The notes under the pieces are model-generated. The model was not told the origin of the DNA, ran no database searches, and saw only the letters and a list, made by a program, of their open reading frames with translations. From NCBI RefSeq assembly GCF_000685035.1, contig NZ_BAYB01000018.1, forward strand, positions 62,001 to 126,000: 64,000 nt of DNA. Reading direction: 5' to 3'. This document shows, piece by piece, positions 8,667-17,413 of this stretch. The position numbers and the translations under genes were made by a program. Within the stretch, counting starts at the first letter, position 1. Every line of letters begins with the position of its first letter. This stretch comes from Paraburkholderia ferrariae NBRC 106233. GTDB lineage: Bacteria > Pseudomonadota > Gammaproteobacteria > Burkholderiales > Burkholderiaceae.

Positions 8667-9923
8667 TTATTGAACGAATGCGCCGGCCGTGAAGTACGGC
8701 GCAGACGGCGTGGACATGTCGAGGAAGCCGAACACGCCGCCCGTGAAGATCATCTTGCCGGTGGGCGTGCTGCCCGTTGTCGCGCCGGTGTGCGTAGTCG
8801 GCACGACGCCCGGCACGGTCTCGGTGAAGCTGAGGTCCAGTGCGGTGGCGAGCGAGGCCTGCGACGCGTTGAACGGGTCGAGCAGCGTGGCTTCGGTGCC
8901 TTCGAGCGCGGTGGTGCGATAGTCGAACTGGCTGTCCACGCCGATGTACTCGCCGTCCTGCGAGTCCACCGCAATCGCCGATTGCGGCGCGAGCACGGAG
9001 ATGCCCGATTCGTCGTCGGCAACCGGGCCCGTTGCGCCGCCCTGCGGATCGGTGCCGATGTACGGATAGGCCACGCCGGTGCGCACGAGCACCGGCACGA
9101 GCTGGCCGCGCAGCTTGCCGACGACCATGAAGCCCTTCGCGGCTGGCTGCCCGGTGACGAGCGTGGGCTTGACCTGCCCCTGGAAGTGGTCGGTTTCGAA
9201 GGCGCCGCTGCCGTCGCTCGACTGCGCGAGGTTCGTGCCGGGCTGCTGGCACTTGCCCGCATTGACGCCGGTGTTGTCGCACTCGGTCCAGGTGCCGTCC
9301 GCGTTGATGGTGATCGTCGCATCCACGGCGGCCGGCAGGAAGTTCTGCGAAGGCACCTGGTGGTAGCCGAGCTGGTTCCAGACGCCCGCGACGTCGGCGA
9401 TGTTGGTATCGATCGACGAGAAGCCGATGAACGGGTAGTACGGGAACGTCGTGTCCGGCACGACGCCGATGCCGCCCGTGCCGGCGTAGGCGATCTCGGC
9501 GCCGGGAATCGTGCCGCCCGCCACGCCCTCGCCGATGAACACGCGCGCCGGGCGGCTCGCGTCGAGGCTCGCGCCGTTGAGCCGGTAGGCGCACTGGTTG
9601 AGCTTCTGCGTGGGCAGCTCCGTTTCCTGGGTGAGTGTGCCCGTGACGACCTGGCCCGCGCGCGTGGGCGTGACGGTGCCGGTGGTTTGCGGAATCGGCG
9701 ACTCCACGTAAGTGATTTGCCAGGTCATCTTCGTCGTATCGAGTTGCAGCTTGACGAGTTCGCCGTCGCCGCCGCCGCCCGTATAGACCGTGCTGTAGTC
9801 GAGCGTGGTCGGGCACAGAGCCGCGGCCACCGGCGCGGAACTGCTGCTGCCGCCTCCGCCGCCGCCGCACGCGGCCAGCAGCGGAGCGGCGATCATGAAC
9901 GCCGCAAAAATCTTGTATTTCAT
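8667..9923 (-). CDS. DUF2957-type lipoprotein (first of tandem pair)
   Basis: 418 residues from the ATG at 9923, chosen for the GGAGA site just upstream. The N-terminus is a lipoprotein signal with LAAC lipobox (Cys about 19) and then a Gly/Ser linker. The rest is beta-rich with repeated VxxGxYxG-type elements, for example ESGISVLAPQSAIAVDSQDG. It matches the Burkholderia-restricted DUF2957 (PF11170) pattern as I recall it. Function is unknown; location is predicted periplasmic face of a membrane. The neighbour at 10035 is a diverged paralogue in the same direction. Confidence 0.75.
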   Translation of the reverse strand: MKYKIFAAFMIAAPLLAACGGGGGGSSSSAPVAAALCPTTLDYSTVYTGGGGDGELVKLQLDTTKMTWQITYVESPIPQTTGTVTPTRAGQVVTGTLTQETELPTQKLNQCAYRLNGASLDASRPARVFIGEGVAGGTIPGAEIAYAGTGGIGVVPDTTFPYYPFIGFSSIDTNIADVAGVWNQLGYHQVPSQNFLPAAVDATITINADGTWTECDNTGVNAGKCQQPGTNLAQSSDGSGAFETDHFQGQVKPTLVTGQPAAKGFMVVGKLRGQLVPVLVRTGVAYPYIGTDPQGGATGPVADDESGISVLAPQSAIAVDSQDGEYIGVDSQFDYRTTALEGTEATLLDPFNASQASLATALDLSFTETVPGVVPTTHTGATTGSTPTGKMIFTGGVFGFLDMSTPSAPYFTAGAFVQ

Positions 9924-10034
9924 ACTGCGTCTCCAGATCGATTCTTGTTTGCGGGGACCGGCCCCCTCTGGCCGGTGGCTCCTCATTCTGGCTTCTCAGG
10001 TTCTACACGGGTATTTCGTAATCCGAATCAAATG

Positions 10035-11411
10035 CTATTGCGGCTGGATCAGCGCCCCCACGCCGAAATAAGGCGTGTTCTGCGTGGTGCTGTTCGCGGA
10101 ACTGGCCGTGACGCCGCCGTTTTCCTCACCGTTGATGAAGATGCCGTAGAGGCCGCCCACGGCGATGAGGTTGCCCGCGTTGCCCTGCCCGTCCGTCACG
10201 CCGATCAGGCCCGGATGGGTTTGCGTGTAGTCGAGCACGAAGGTGCTTTCGGTCGTCATCGTGGCAGGCTTGAGGAAGCCGCCCTGCTGGCCGTGGATGA
10301 GCGCCGCGGTATAGGCGAAGTTCGAATCCGCGCCGATATAGCTGCCGTCGAACGAGCCCGACGTGAGCGAGGTGGCGGGCGCGAGCAGCGCGATGCCGGA
10401 CTCGTCGTCGATCTGCGGAATCAGGCCGCCGCTGCCGATCTCCTGCACGTGGCCCGTGCGCACGACAAGCGGCACGATGGCCCCGTTGAGCTTGCCGAGG
10501 ATGAGGTGCGCGCTCGCCGTGGGGCTGCCGAAGAGGCTGTTGGAAGGCGGTTCGATCTGCGGTGCATCGGTGCTCGTGAAATAGCTGCCGTTCGGGTCGG
10601 TCGTCCACGTGCTCGATGCCGTTTCGCAACTCGTGTTGGTCGCACCGCCCGGCACGCTGCAGTTGCCGTTCGCATCGTAGGACTCCTGTGCAACCTTGGC
10701 GGCTGCGGCGAATTCCGAGGACGGCACGATGTGATAAAGCAGCGCGTTATACGAACCCTTCAGGTCGGAAAGGCTGGTGCTGACCGAAGAGAAGGCGAGG
10801 AACGGATAGAAGTCGAACGTGCGCGCCGGCTGGTTCGGAAACAGCAGATTGGCCTGGACGTCGCCGTCGATATCGACCGTCGCGCCGGGAATGCCGCCGC
10901 CCGCAACGCCGAAGCCGACGTAGATGGTGGGCGGATTCTGGCTGTTGTACGCAGTCGTGTAGGTCGTGCCGTTGAGTGTGCCGGTGCCCGCCTGGAGCTG
11001 GAAGGCACAGGCGATCTGCGCAGCCGAGGGCAGCGAGCCCGAAGGCGGATGCTGCACGGTGCCGGTGATCGTGAGCCCGGTGCGGGTGTTTTGCACGGAA
11101 CTCGATTGCAGCGGAATGGGCGACGCAAGCCACGTGAGCTTGTACGTCATGTTCGTGGGATTGATGTTCAGGCTCACGACTTCGCCGCTGCCCGCGCCGC
11201 CGAGATACGTGTTGGCCGCGATGTCCGAATCGGAAGGACAGAGGGCCGTGGCGGGCGTCGCGCTCGAAGGCGCTCCCTGATTTGTACAGGTCGAGCCCGA
11301 GCATTGCGCGGGAGAAATGGGACCTGGATCGCTGGCGTTGCCACCGCCGCACGCAATCAGCAAAGGACTGGCGACCATGGCTAGCGCCACGCCGCGGAAT
11401 AGATCCAACAT
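10035..11411 (-). CDS. DUF2957-type lipoprotein (second of tandem pair)
   Basis: 458 residues with a signal peptide and LIAC lipobox (Cys about 21) followed by GGGN. Its layout matches the protein encoded at 8667: an ALCP start of the mature domain, an LxWLASPIPLQS segment like the YVESPIPQT of the paralogue, GFGVAGGGIPGA against GEGVAGGTIPGA, and DDESGIALLAPATS against DDESGISVLAPQSA. The two therefore arose by tandem duplication followed by strong divergence. Function unknown. The 111-bp gap between them holds a GGAGACGCAG ribosome site for the downstream gene. Confidence 0.75.
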   Translation of the reverse strand: MLDLFRGVALAMVASPLLIACGGGNASDPGPISPAQCSGSTCTNQGAPSSATPATALCPSDSDIAANTYLGGAGSGEVVSLNINPTNMTYKLTWLASPIPLQSSSVQNTRTGLTITGTVQHPPSGSLPSAAQIACAFQLQAGTGTLNGTTYTTAYNSQNPPTIYVGFGVAGGGIPGATVDIDGDVQANLLFPNQPARTFDFYPFLAFSSVSTSLSDLKGSYNALLYHIVPSSEFAAAAKVAQESYDANGNCSVPGGATNTSCETASSTWTTDPNGSYFTSTDAPQIEPPSNSLFGSPTASAHLILGKLNGAIVPLVVRTGHVQEIGSGGLIPQIDDESGIALLAPATSLTSGSFDGSYIGADSNFAYTAALIHGQQGGFLKPATMTTESTFVLDYTQTHPGLIGVTDGQGNAGNLIAVGGLYGIFINGEENGGVTASSANSTTQNTPYFGVGALIQPQ

Positions 11412-11791
11412 GCGTCTGCCTCCCTGTTTCTTAATTATGCGAAAGAGAGTGAATCATGACATCAGCCGCTGTCAATTGAACGAACCATCTAAATCCGCGC
11501 TTCACTGGGACATCGGCTTGTCCCGTCTTGACTTGAGCCCTGCACAACCGGGGTTTTTCCCGATGCGTAAAAGCACTATCAAGGAGGCCGAAATGGCGCG
11601 CGGAGCAAACTGCGTTCCCGTTTTTACGGGCTCATTGGCCCGACATGCTCGCGTCAACGTTTGCGCAGGAGGTTGCGTGCGAAACGATGCGGCAGGCATG
11701 CGCACGCCACCTCCATCGACAGCGGATTGAAAGACGCCGCGCATTAAATGGGAACTGCGGCGCCTCTTCGTTGCGCCGGAGGGGGAACTTC
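11412..11791. other. Intergenic region with possible small ORF and hairpin
   Basis: This 380-bp divergent region separates the lipoprotein gene from the SnoaL-like gene. It contains an ATG at 11593 with a strong AAGGAGG upstream, opening a 45-residue frame to 11730 (starts MARGANCVPVF). Inside that frame is the perfect hairpin CCCGT-TTTT-ACGGG (about 11615-11630). The frame could be a small protein or leader peptide; nothing else is recognised. Confidence 0.3.
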
Positions 11792-12271
11792 ATGCAAACC
11801 CTGATGGCGGTCCCGGTCACGGGACTGGGCGTAGCGGTGTTGTCGTTGTCCTTATCGTTGCCTGCAACGGCATTCGCGCGGGCCGAAACCTGCCGGCACA
11901 CGAGCCAGAAGGAAGTCGCGGCGTTGTTCGACCGCTGGAATGCATCCTTGCAGACGGGCGACCCGGACAAGGTCGTCGCCAACTACGCGACGCGCTCCAT
12001 CCTGCTGCCGACGGTGTCGAACCAGCCTCGCCTCACGCCGGAGACGAAGCGCGACTACTTCGTCTCGTTCCTGAAGAAGAAACCGGTCGGCAAGATCGAC
12101 ATGAGCTGGATCGAGATCGACTGCAATACGGCGATCGACGCGGGGCTCTACACGTTCACGTTCGGCGACGGATCGACGGTGCACGCCCGATATACGTTCA
12201 CCTATCGATGGAGCGGCAAGCGCTGGCTCATCACCAGCCATCACTCGTCGGCGATGCCGGAGGCGCAGTGA
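11792..12271 (+). CDS. Secreted SnoaL-like / CaMKII-association-domain protein
   Basis: 159 residues. The ATG at 11792 follows GGAGGGGG and opens a signal peptide ending at about ATAFARA. The mature part, with FDRWNASLQTGDPDKVVANYA near its start and YTFTYRWSGKRWLITSHHSS at its end, is typical of NTF2-like SnoaL or CaMKII-AD (SgcJ/EcaC) domains. Members are often annotated as oxidoreductases or isomerases, but many only bind small ligands. Two Cys residues in the mature protein (CRHTS and DCNT) could form a disulfide in the periplasm. No operon partner is evident. Confidence 0.75.
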   Translation: MQTLMAVPVTGLGVAVLSLSLSLPATAFARAETCRHTSQKEVAALFDRWNASLQTGDPDKVVANYATRSILLPTVSNQPRLTPETKRDYFVSFLKKKPVGKIDMSWIEIDCNTAIDAGLYTFTFGDGSTVHARYTFTYRWSGKRWLITSHHSSAMPEAQ

Positions 12272-12289
12272 CCTGCCGATGCGCCGCAC

Positions 12290-12309
12290 CGGGTGAGAAC
12301 GTTCGGGAG
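12290..12309 (+). repeat. 20-bp dispersed motif, copy 1
   Basis: Sequence GGTGAG-AACGTT-CGGGAG at 12292-12309. It belongs to the 12-member family described in the findings, with consensus AAGGTGAG-N6-CGGGAG. Confidence 0.6.
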
Positions 12310-12509
12310 CCGGTTGTGCGGGCGCACATCGGCCGGCTCGCGATGATCCGGATTGGCCTGCACGCACGTATTGCCATTGCTCCGGATTTCCAGGGTGAGG
12401 GTTTGCGGGATGCAAAGCTGTACCTGGGTGCAGCTTTTCCGATTTGAGGCATCACGGTTAGCCGTTTTTGAAGCGCTCTCTCACCGCTTCCCTTCTGTAT
12501 GAGAAGAGA

Positions 12510-12529
12510 AAGGTGAGGGTTTTCGGGAG
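12510..12529 (+). repeat. 20-bp dispersed motif, copy 2
   Basis: AAGGTGAG-GGTTTT-CGGGAG, a perfect match in both outer blocks, in the gap upstream of the gene at 12618. Confidence 0.8.
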
Positions 12530-12617
12530 GAGCCGCTTACCACAGCCCGTTCGGCGATTCGCGCTATAGTGCATTGTGCTGCGATGCAGCAGACACAGTT
12601 TCCAACGGAGTCCTGAC

Positions 12618-13637
12618 ATGGGCCTGTTCCACCGGCTATGGCGCCCGCGTGCGAAGGCGCCACCCGTCACGCCGCAGATTCGCAAGCTGTCCGAGCGCCT
12701 GCTGGTGCTGAGCCCGTCGCTGAAGCTGGCGGAGGGCTTTCACGAGTGCGTGACGCCCGCGCTCGCCTGCTCGATCGACTACGTAAGCGGCTTTGTGCGC
12801 AGCGTGCCGCCGCCGCGCGAGGCCAGTGCGGCGAACTGGCTGGACGACCCGTATATCCATGCCTTTTTTGCGGCGCCGGACGAAATCGCGCGCGTACTGA
12901 GCCGTTCGGCGGAACTGCATGCCTGGTTCGAAGCGCATCCGCTCGCGCACGAGACTTATGCGGTGATGAGCATGGCGATGGCCGAGCGCCGCACGTTCGG
13001 CGTGGAGCAGGTGGGCGACGCGGTGCACGCCGACGTCGCGCGCACGACCCTCAGTTTCGACGATCACCAGGTGCGCGTGTGCGGCGAAACGCAGAGCGAT
13101 TTGCGCGAGCAGATCGTGGAGCGTGTGGTCGAGCAGATTGCGCTGGAGGCCCTCGCGCAGATCGGCGCCGACGAATCGCGCCGCGACGCGCTGGTGGAGG
13201 AACGCGCGCTCCTGAAGACGCGCCTGCAACTGCTCAAGCGCCAGGGGGCCGGCACGCACAGGATGCTCGGCGAGCGCGAGACGGATGGGGTCACGGAAGT
13301 CATCGCGTTGCAGGCTGCGATCGACGAGAACGAGCGCGCGCTCGGTGCGCTGGGCCTGAAGACCGACGCGCTGGCCCGCGAGCTTCGCGTGATCTGCGAC
13401 GTGCTCAGCCATCCCGAGGCGCATACGCACGTGGAAATGAAGCACGTATGCTTGAACCCGATGAACGTGGTGATCGATCCTGCGGCTGGCCCGCCCGGCT
13501 CCGGCATCGTGTTTCCGCTCGCGCGCCTGCCGGCCAGTCCGCTGGGCGAGCGCGCATTCTCGCTGGTGCGCTTCTCGCGCGCCGATCTCGTGTGGATGCC
13601 AACGGTTTTAGGCGAAATTAGCCGCTTCGTGATTTGA
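12618..13637 (+). CDS. Conserved hypothetical protein with coiled-coil segment
   Basis: 339 residues from the ATG at 12618 (ACGGAG seven bases upstream). No signal peptide or membrane segment. The middle (about residues 165-260) is charged and heptad-like (LREQIVERVVEQIALEAL, then RDALVEERALLKTRLQLLKRQG), indicating a coiled coil. The C-terminal 80 residues (VEMKHVCLNPMNVVID to VRFSRADLVWMP) look beta-rich. I do not recognise the family. It is flanked by copies of the 20-bp dispersed motif on both sides and has no operon partner. Confidence 0.75.
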   Translation: MGLFHRLWRPRAKAPPVTPQIRKLSERLLVLSPSLKLAEGFHECVTPALACSIDYVSGFVRSVPPPREASAANWLDDPYIHAFFAAPDEIARVLSRSAELHAWFEAHPLAHETYAVMSMAMAERRTFGVEQVGDAVHADVARTTLSFDDHQVRVCGETQSDLREQIVERVVEQIALEALAQIGADESRRDALVEERALLKTRLQLLKRQGAGTHRMLGERETDGVTEVIALQAAIDENERALGALGLKTDALARELRVICDVLSHPEAHTHVEMKHVCLNPMNVVIDPAAGPPGSGIVFPLARLPASPLGERAFSLVRFSRADLVWMPTVLGEISRFVI

Positions 13638-13659
13638 TGTTCGCGTCGCCGCGAGATCG

Positions 13660-13679
13660 AAGGTGAGCGTTTTCGGGAG
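13660..13679 (+). repeat. 20-bp dispersed motif, copy 3
   Basis: AAGGTGAG-CGTTTT-CGGGAG, 22 bp after the stop codon of the preceding gene; a second GGTGAG follows immediately but without the CGGGAG block. Confidence 0.8.
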
Positions 13680-13869
13680 TGGTGAGCGAATGTGCCACAA
13701 CCATCGCACGTTGTACAAAAGGCGGGCATGCGGCGGCACCGGCTCGACGCCCGGTCACCTCTCTCCCCGGCAGCAAAATTTCCTGGCAGTCCCAGGTTCG
13801 ACGAAGGGAATCTTGCGGATGGAAGGGCATACGGGTGCGATTCGTTGCGCCGCAACCCATTGCTTGCCA

Positions 13870-13889
13870 TAGGTGAGCGTTTTCGGGAA
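13870..13889 (+). repeat. 20-bp dispersed motif, copy 4
   Basis: TAGGTGAG-CGTTTT-CGGGAA. It differs from the consensus only at its first and last bases and lies 210 bp after copy 3. Confidence 0.75.
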
Positions 13890-13994
13890 CGGCTCTGAAA
13901 AGCCGTGCAGAGCGAAGCACAAGGAGCAAAAACGGGGGGACGTCAGGGCGATTTGCGCACGTGCCGGCCATGCATCGCGACCGGCATCGCGCGA

Positions 13995-14014
13995 AAGGTG
14001 AGGCTTTTCAGGAG
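13995..14014 (+). repeat. 20-bp dispersed motif, copy 5 (overlaps modBC stop)
   Basis: AAGGTGAG-GCTTTT-CAGGAG, 125 bp after copy 4. The TCA at 14008-14010 is the stop codon of modBC read on the minus strand, so this is the only copy that touches a coding sequence. Confidence 0.7.
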
Positions 14015-15843
14015 GCCACTGCCGGCCACACCGTCACGCCGTCGCGCTCGATCGTGAACCGCTGCGCGCCTTGCGTCGTGCGCGGCGCGTCTTCGTCGGC
14101 GATATCGAACGACTCGCCACCGATTGCAATCGTCACGTAGCGGTCGCCGTGACGCAGTGCATGGCCCGCCAGCGTACCGGTCCAGGCACCCTCGGGCGTC
14201 GCGCGCAGCGCGCGCGGCGAAACGCGCCACATCACGCGCGTGCCCGTGGCGAGCGAACTATCGTGGCAGGGCAGGCGCAGGCCCTTCGGCGTTTCGATTT
14301 CGCCGCCCGCGCGCACGATGCCTTCGCCCACGTTGTGCAGGCCGAGCAGGTCGGCTACGCGCGGTGTGGCCGGGCGGTCGAAGACTTCGTCCACGGGGCC
14401 CGCCTGGAGCACGCGGCCCTGCTCGATCACGATCACTTCGTCGGCGAGCAGTGCGGCTTCATCGGGGTCGTGCGTGACGATCACCGTGACCGCGTCGATC
14501 TCGCGCTGCAGCGCGCGCAGCGATTGCTGGAGCTTGCGGCGGCGCGGCGTGTCGAGCGCGGCGAACGGTTCGTCGAAGAGCAGCAACTGGCTGTGCCGCG
14601 TGAGCGCGCGCGCGAGCGCCACGCGCTGGCGCTGGCCGAACGAGAGTTCGCGCGGCAGGCGGCCCGTGAGCGTGTCGAGGCCCAGATGCGCGAGCCAGTA
14701 GCGCGCGCTGGCGGCGTCCGCGCCGACCGGAAACGCCAGTTGCTGCGCGACCGTCATGTGCGGGAAGAGCCCGTAGTCCTGCGGCATGTAGCCGATCTGC
14801 CGCCGTTCGGGCGGCAGCGAGCCGAGATCGGCGCCGCCCAGCGTGACCGATCCGGCGTCGTTGGGCTCGAGCCCGGCGACGATGCGCAGCGCGAGCGACT
14901 TGCCCGAGCCCGACGGTCCGATGATGGCGAGGCGCCGCGTGGACGGGCGCCACGACACGTCGAGGCTGAACGTGCCCAGCCGCCGCGTTACGTCGAACGC
15001 AAGGCGCAGGTCGGCCATCGCGCCCGCGGGCGCCGCGGGCATGAAGCCGGCGGGTTCGTCGCCGTTGTCGATCGGCGCGGCGAGCGTGGAGCGCGCGCCG
15101 CGGCTATAGACCGAGAGCACCGCGCAGACGATCGCGATGGCGAGCGTGGGCAAGAGGAGCGGCATCATCGCGGGCAGCCCCTGGCCGCCGAACACCACGT
15201 AGGTATAGACCGGCAGCGAGTACGGGTGATACGCGACCATCACCGTCGCGCCGAATTCGCCGAACGCGCGCAGCCAGGCGAGCGCGAGCCCCGCGCGGAT
15301 CGCGGGCCACGCAATGGGCAGCGTCACGCGAAGGAAGCGGCTTTCGGCGCGATGGCCGAGCGTGGCCGCGACGTCGTCGTAGACGGGATCGACAGCCGTG
15401 AAGGCGGAGCGCGCGGCGACGATCAGAAACGGCGCGGCCACGAAGGTCTCGGCGAGCACGATGCCCGCGAACGAGTCGGTGAGCGTGCCGCCGAAGAGCT
15501 GGCCGATGCCGCTATACGGACCGACCAGGAAGAGCAGCAGCACGCCGCTCGTGAGCGGCGGCAGCGCGAGCGGCAGTTGCACGACGAAACCGAGGAGTGC
15601 CACATACCGCGAGCGCGAACGCGCAAGCCAGTAGCCGAGCGGCACGCCCAGCACGAGGATGACAAGCGCCGCGACGCTCGCGCTCGCCGCCGAAACACCC
15701 ACGGCCGACCAGGTCGCGGACCAGTCCACGCCGGCCCAGTCGGCCTGGTCGATCTGCGGGATGCTCGCGACGAACGGCGCGCAGAGATAGACGGCGAGCA
15801 GCGCGCCGAGCCACAGCAGCGGGCGCGCGGCAGGTTGCTTCAC
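14008..15843 (-). CDS. modBC: Molybdate/tungstate ABC transporter, fused permease and ATPase (ModB-ModC)
   Basis: 611 residues combining two usually separate subunits. Residues 1-250 are a ModB-type permease with about five membrane helices and an EAA loop (155-180). Residues 275-500 are the ATPase: Walker A GPSGSGKS (309-316), signature LSFGQ (400-404, variant of LSGGQ), Walker B LLLFDEP (420-426) and H-loop THD. The last 90 residues form a TOBE-like domain. It imports oxyanions delivered by the binding protein encoded 15 bp upstream. No frameshift joins the halves; a linker at 250-275 connects them. Confidence 0.9.
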   Translation of the reverse strand: MKQPAARPLLWLGALLAVYLCAPFVASIPQIDQADWAGVDWSATWSAVGVSAASASVAALVILVLGVPLGYWLARSRSRYVALLGFVVQLPLALPPLTSGVLLLFLVGPYSGIGQLFGGTLTDSFAGIVLAETFVAAPFLIVAARSAFTAVDPVYDDVAATLGHRAESRFLRVTLPIAWPAIRAGLALAWLRAFGEFGATVMVAYHPYSLPVYTYVVFGGQGLPAMMPLLLPTLAIAIVCAVLSVYSRGARSTLAAPIDNGDEPAGFMPAAPAGAMADLRLAFDVTRRLGTFSLDVSWRPSTRRLAIIGPSGSGKSLALRIVAGLEPNDAGSVTLGGADLGSLPPERRQIGYMPQDYGLFPHMTVAQQLAFPVGADAASARYWLAHLGLDTLTGRLPRELSFGQRQRVALARALTRHSQLLLFDEPFAALDTPRRRKLQQSLRALQREIDAVTVIVTHDPDEAALLADEVIVIEQGRVLQAGPVDEVFDRPATPRVADLLGLHNVGEGIVRAGGEIETPKGLRLPCHDSSLATGTRVMWRVSPRALRATPEGAWTGTLAGHALRHGDRYVTIAIGGESFDIADEDAPRTTQGAQRFTIERDGVTVWPAVAS

Positions 15844-15858
15844 GATCGCGGCGGCCTT

Positions 15859-16743
15859 TTATGGCTGTTGCGCGGCGTCGATCACGGCCTGCACCGAGGG
15901 CGGGATGGCCGTGGCCGTGCCCTGCACGGTGGGCTTCGTCACGTCGACGCCATGCTCGGCGAGCAGCTTGCGGCCTTCGGCGCTCAGCAGGAAGTTGACG
16001 AAGCGCGCGGCGCCGGCGCCATTGGGCGCGTTGTTGAGGATCGTCAGCGTGTAGTTCGCCTTGATCTTCAGTTCGGGCGCGGGATGGATCGACGGGATCT
16101 TCAGGTCGGAGGTCTCGGTCGAGTAGAAGAAGCCGGCGTCGAGCTGACCGGACTGCAGACGGCCAACCAGCGTTTCCTCAGGCAAGACCTGCTCGGGATT
16201 CTCCGGCGCGCCCAGGGTTTTCTCCACCAGATCCGGCTGGTTGTAAGCCTGTGCGGCCTTCGTCATCAGTTCGACAGTGAAGGCGCCCTTGGGGTCGAGC
16301 TTCGGATCGGTGCGGCCGAGGCGCAGGCCCGGCTCCTGCAGCACGTCGTTCCACTTCTTCGTCTTGAAGTCGGCGGCGAAGCGGCTCTTCGGGTTATAGC
16401 CGATCAGCAGCGGCGATTCCGCGAAATTCACGTACCACGAAACGTAGTTGCCGTTTGCTTCGCCCATCAGGCTCGCATTGACCTTCGGGCTCGCGCTGAT
16501 GAACACGTCGCCGCGGCGCAGCTTGCCCTTGATCTCGTTGGCGATCTTGTTGGAGCCGGCGGCATAGCCCTTGAAATGCAGGCCCGTTTCCTTCTCGAAC
16601 GCGGGACCCACGCTCTTTTCCATGAGGTTCACGAGCGAACCGGCGTAGAGCACGTTGACGTCGTTCTCGTCGGCGAGGGCGTTCGCACTCGCGCCGAGCA
16701 CCCCGGCGAACACGACGACTGAAGCAATCAGCTTGCGGACCAT
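15859..16743 (-). CDS. modA: Periplasmic molybdate/tungstate-binding protein
   Basis: 294 residues with signal peptide (1-24, ending ALA). The mature start VNVLYAGSLVNLMEKSVGPAF and the segment YGxxNxI-like AGSNKIANEIKGK, RRGDVFISASPKVN, are typical of class II oxyanion-binding proteins, closer to the WtpA/extracellular type than to E. coli ModA. It captures molybdate or tungstate for the fused transporter downstream. Its promoter region carries a ModE-type palindrome at 16760-16783, so it should be repressed when molybdate is plentiful. Confidence 0.88.
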   Translation of the reverse strand: MVRKLIASVVVFAGVLGASANALADENDVNVLYAGSLVNLMEKSVGPAFEKETGLHFKGYAAGSNKIANEIKGKLRRGDVFISASPKVNASLMGEANGNYVSWYVNFAESPLLIGYNPKSRFAADFKTKKWNDVLQEPGLRLGRTDPKLDPKGAFTVELMTKAAQAYNQPDLVEKTLGAPENPEQVLPEETLVGRLQSGQLDAGFFYSTETSDLKIPSIHPAPELKIKANYTLTILNNAPNGAGAARFVNFLLSAEGRKLLAEHGVDVTKPTVQGTATAIPPSVQAVIDAAQQP

Positions 16744-16759
16744 GTTGGCTTTCCCGTAG

Positions 16760-16783
16760 CGTTATAAAGGTCGATATATTACG
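16760..16783. promoter_or_regulatory. ModE box upstream of modA
   Basis: A 24-bp inverted repeat: left arm CGTTATAAA, right arm ATATATTACG. It resembles the E. coli ModE operator (CG-TATATA arms around a short spacer). It is 17 bp upstream of the modA start, placing it over the promoter, and the region is divergent with the Mop gene. A near-identical box lies upstream of the DUF2325 gene. Confidence 0.75.
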
Positions 16784-16939
16784 CTGGAGTTGCGAAATCC
16801 GGCACGCGCGCGGCTGGGTAATTTCCATCATAACGTCCGTGCGTGACGGGATTCGCGCTTGTACACTGGGTATTTCCGCTCAACCCGCGGTGCGTTGCGC
16901 CATGCTGCCGAACGCACCGCGAACCTCAAGGAGACGCTC

Positions 16940-17368
16940 ATGCGTACCAGCGCCCGCAATCACTTCTCCGGCCAGATCAGTGCGGTCAAGGCCGGTGCCG
17001 TCAATGACGAAATCACGCTGCGCGCCGATGGCGGCCTCGAGATCGTCGCGATCATCACGCATGGCAGCGCGGCGTCGCTCGGCCTCGCGGCGGGCAAGCC
17101 CGCGTTCGCGCTCGTGAAGGCTTCGTCGGTGATCGTCATGGTGGACGGCGACGCGAGCAAGGTGTCCACGCGCAACGTCGTGCCGGGCACGGTGGCCGCG
17201 CTCACGAAGGGCGCCGTGAACGCGGAAGTCGTGATCGCCGCGCCGGGCGGCGCGCAGATCGCGGCGATCGTGACCAACGAGAGCGTCGATCGCCTGGGGC
17301 TCGCCGTGGGCAAGGCGGCCACGGCGCTGTTCAAGGCGTCGAGCGTGATCGTGGGCGTGGACGCCTGA
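16940..17368 (+). CDS. Di-Mop molybdate-binding protein (TOBE domains)
   Basis: 142 residues made of two Mop/TOBE domains (about 3-70 and 73-141). Each has the pattern ISAVKAGAVNDEITL / VAALTKGAVNAEVVI followed by VKASSVIV / FKASSVIV. Such proteins (ModG or Mop type) bind molybdate at domain interfaces and store or buffer it in the cytoplasm. The ATG at 16940 has AAGGAG upstream; the longer frame starting at 16859 is not supported. It is the first gene of a rightward set with NifQ and ModE and divergent from modA. Confidence 0.9.
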   Translation: MRTSARNHFSGQISAVKAGAVNDEITLRADGGLEIVAIITHGSAASLGLAAGKPAFALVKASSVIVMVDGDASKVSTRNVVPGTVAALTKGAVNAEVVIAAPGGAQIAAIVTNESVDRLGLAVGKAATALFKASSVIVGVDA

Positions 17369-17413
17369 GATCTCGTTGCGTACGCGCAGGGTTCGTTTCG
17401 TAGCAGCACGCTC

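Larger units (their letters stand above)
12272..12617. other. Intergenic region with two dispersed motifs
   Basis: 346 bp between two rightward genes. It holds copies 1 and 2 of the 20-bp motif 220 bp apart, and an ACGGAG ribosome site just before the next gene. Short frames here show no coding character. Confidence 0.5.
13638..14007. other. Convergent intergenic region with three dispersed motifs
   Basis: 370 bp between the unknown gene and modBC, whose 3' ends face each other. It carries motif copies 3, 4 and 5 (the last overlaps the modBC stop). Several short frames cross it, but none has codon bias or a ribosome site. No T-rich terminator hairpin is visible. Confidence 0.5.

Noticed and set aside
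8400..11384. 994-codon rightward open frame opposite the DUF2957 genes
   Set aside because: Shadow of two lipoprotein genes with proper signal peptides; it would also run across the gaps between real genes.
13780..13820. tRNA-like segment with a GGTTCGA element
   Set aside because: No acceptor stem, anticodon arm or CCA end can be placed around it.
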